Origin: an uncultured Bacteroidales bacterium
GTDB lineage: Bacteria; Bacteroidota; Bacteroidia; Bacteroidales; UBA932
DNA length: 64,000 bases
Assembly (NCBI GenBank): GCA_900316525.1
Contig: ONDF01000018.1
Location: 41,443-105,442 of the forward strand
Direction: 5' to 3'
This document shows positions 62,859-64,000 of this stretch, piece by piece (positions within the stretch are counted from its first letter, which is position 1; every line of letters starts with the position of its first letter). The notes under the pieces are model-generated. The model was given only the letters and a program-made list of their open reading frames with translations, was not told where the DNA came from and ran no database searches. Position numbers and translations under genes: made by a program.

Positions 62859-64000
62859 ATGATGGAACCATTTGAAACAATCGACATACAGGAACTGCCT
62901 TTGAGCGTTCCAATGGTCCGCCGCCAGGTGGAAGACTTCCTCGGGAGCAATGGTCTCCGGCTCGGGGAAGTTGATTTGTATCTGGCGGTCCTGTCGGCCG
63001 ACGGGACCATCCTCGCCGGCGGCGGCCTCCAGCGGGACATCCTGAAATGTCTCGCCGTGTCGGCCGAAGCCCGCTCGCTGGGCCTCTCCGTCCCACTGAT
63101 TTCCCGCCTCCTTTCCGTGGCCTCCGAACGGGGCTACACGAACGTGAAAGTCTTCACGAAACCGGAGAACCTGAGCGTCTTCGAGAGCTTGGGTTTCAAG
63201 CTGTTGGCATCGGCACCGAAAGCGATCCTTCTGGAGAACGGCCGCGGCCTCGCCGACTACTGCGCCTACCTCCGCGCCCATCCGGCCCCCGGCGTCATCA
63301 TCATGAACGCCAACCCCTTCACCCTGGGGCACCGCTACCTGGTCGAGCAGGCTTCGTTGTCATTCCGAGCCCCGGAGGGGCGAAGGAATCTCACCATCAT
63401 TCCGGTGAAGGAGGACGCCTCCCGCTTCCCGTACACGGAGCGCATCGCGATGCTCCGCGCCGGCGCTGGCGACATCGTGGACGTCGTGGAAGGGTCGGAC
63501 TACCAGATCTCGGCCGCTACTTTTCCTACTTATTTCTTGAAAGACCTGTCCGACGCCGCGGAGACGCAGATGCGCCTGGACATCGACCTGTTCGGCCGCC
63601 ACATTGCCCCCGCGCTCGGCGCGCGCGTGCGCTTCGTCGGCACCGAACCCGCCGACCCTCTCACCGCCCGCTACAACGCCCTCCTCAAGGAACTCCTTCC
63701 GAACTACGGCGTTCAACTCGTTGAAATTCCGAGACTTACCATTGAACAGCCGGTGACGGCGACGGAAGTGCGCGCGTTGCTGGACGAGGGGCGGTTCAAG
63801 GAGGCATCGGCCTTGACGCCGGCGTCGACCTGGCCGTACCTGCTGGCGGAACTCGCGGAGCGGGCGCTGCGGATGGAGTTGGATACGCCGATGAAGCCCG
63901 GGCTCGTGGGCCCCGACTCCGTGGGCGCGCACAAGGATATGGACTACGACGTCATGCGGAAGGGGATTGCGGCGATCCGGCCGTTCTTCCCGCGCATGGC
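62859..64000 (+). CDS. CitC-CitG fusion: citrate lyase ligase joined to triphosphoribosyl-dephospho-CoA synthase (3' end off window)
   Basis: An open frame of 380 codons to the window edge, starting ATG 62859 (ATG 62862 also possible). The first ~330 residues are [citrate (pro-3S)-lyase] ligase: a GNAT-like N-terminal part (YLAVLSADGTILAGGGLQRD; GYTNVKVFTKPENLSVFESL) and the nucleotidylyl-transferase motif NANPFTLGHRYLVEQA with VKEDASRFPYTER. From about residue 345 the sequence becomes CitG (MELDTPMKPGLVGPDSVGAH, KDMDYDVM). CitC acetylates the enzyme and CitG makes the prosthetic-group precursor. A dispersed repeat is inserted in frame right after the HxGH-like motif. No citrate transporter or decarboxylase gene is inside the window. 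Confidence 0.88.
   Translation, partial: MMEPFETIDIQELPLSVPMVRRQVEDFLGSNGLRLGEVDLYLAVLSADGTILAGGGLQRDILKCLAVSAEARSLGLSVPLISRLLSVASERGYTNVKVFTKPENLSVFESLGFKLLASAPKAILLENGRGLADYCAYLRAHPAPGVIIMNANPFTLGHRYLVEQASLSFRAPEGRRNLTIIPVKEDASRFPYTERIAMLRAGAGDIVDVVEGSDYQISAATFPTYFLKDLSDAAETQMRLDIDLFGRHIAPALGARVRFVGTEPADPLTARYNALLKELLPNYGVQLVEIPRLTIEQPVTATEVRALLDEGRFKEASALTPASTWPYLLAELAERALRMELDTPMKPGLVGPDSVGAHKDMDYDVMRKGIAAIRPFFPRM
63359..63392 (+). repeat. Dispersed palindromic repeat, family 1, copy 4 (inside citC)
   Basis: Begins GTCATTCCGAGCCCCGGAGG and ends GGAATCTC, the same ends as the copy at 12347-12374 with a different GC-rich loop. It encodes SFRAPEGRRNLT in frame, at a place where other CitC proteins have the DWLHLF strand. 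Confidence 0.75.

Overview
The window looks like chromosomal DNA of a GC-rich, uncultured-type Bacteroidales (Bacteroidota) bacterium. The evidence is: promoters with the Bacteroidota -7 box TAnnTTTG in front of tRNAs and many genes, a short primary sigma factor without region 1.1, family-specific proteins (DUF4298, DUF4301, THUMP-like methyltransferase, DUF3853), SusC/TonB-type outer-membrane proteins, and general absence of strong Shine-Dalgarno sites. The genus cannot be named from the sequence alone.

Layout. 1-6 kb (mostly minus strand): start of a TonB-dependent receptor, a BaiN/HI0933-like flavoprotein, tRNA-Thr, an orphan substrate-binding lipoprotein, a DnaQ-like exonuclease and dnaN. 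6-30 kb: housekeeping core with htrA, rpoD-argS, phospho-sugar mutase, a methyltransferase interrupted by dispersed repeats, CPBP protease, nth-ftsE, a large TPR protein with an outer-membrane barrel, then gyrB, a 7TM-HD phosphohydrolase, tig, clpP, clpX and an unknown lipoprotein. 30-32 kb: tRNA-Val and a REP-associated (Y1/HUH) transposase, both enclosed by two inverted copies of a 141-bp palindromic element. 32-46 kb: a glycan/peptide degradation zone with GH28, DPP-IV, C69 dipeptidase, an Omp85-type barrel, a membrane LytTR regulator, GH8, a GH29 fucosidase broken by an internal deletion/frameshift, and a LACC1/YfiH protein.

46.2-56.8 kb is an integrated element bounded by a 16-bp direct repeat of the 3' end of tRNA-Ala(GGC). 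It carries a tyrosine integrase, an ORF6N/PLD-like protein, DUF3853, a repeat-bearing noncoding stretch, and an apparent operon of a giant alpha-2-macroglobulin-like protein (with a SusC-type regulatory/plug-like insert), an ECF sigma factor, a probable anti-sigma factor and a small exported protein. No relaxase or transfer gene is visible. The element replaced the 3' end and terminator of the tRNA; the ancestral terminator is stranded at the other boundary.

57-64 kb: pdxB, a DUF4301 protein and a citrate lyase operon (citD, citE, citF, citX and a citC-citG fusion that runs off the window). Five copies of short palindromic dispersed repeats occur, four of them inside coding genes in frame.
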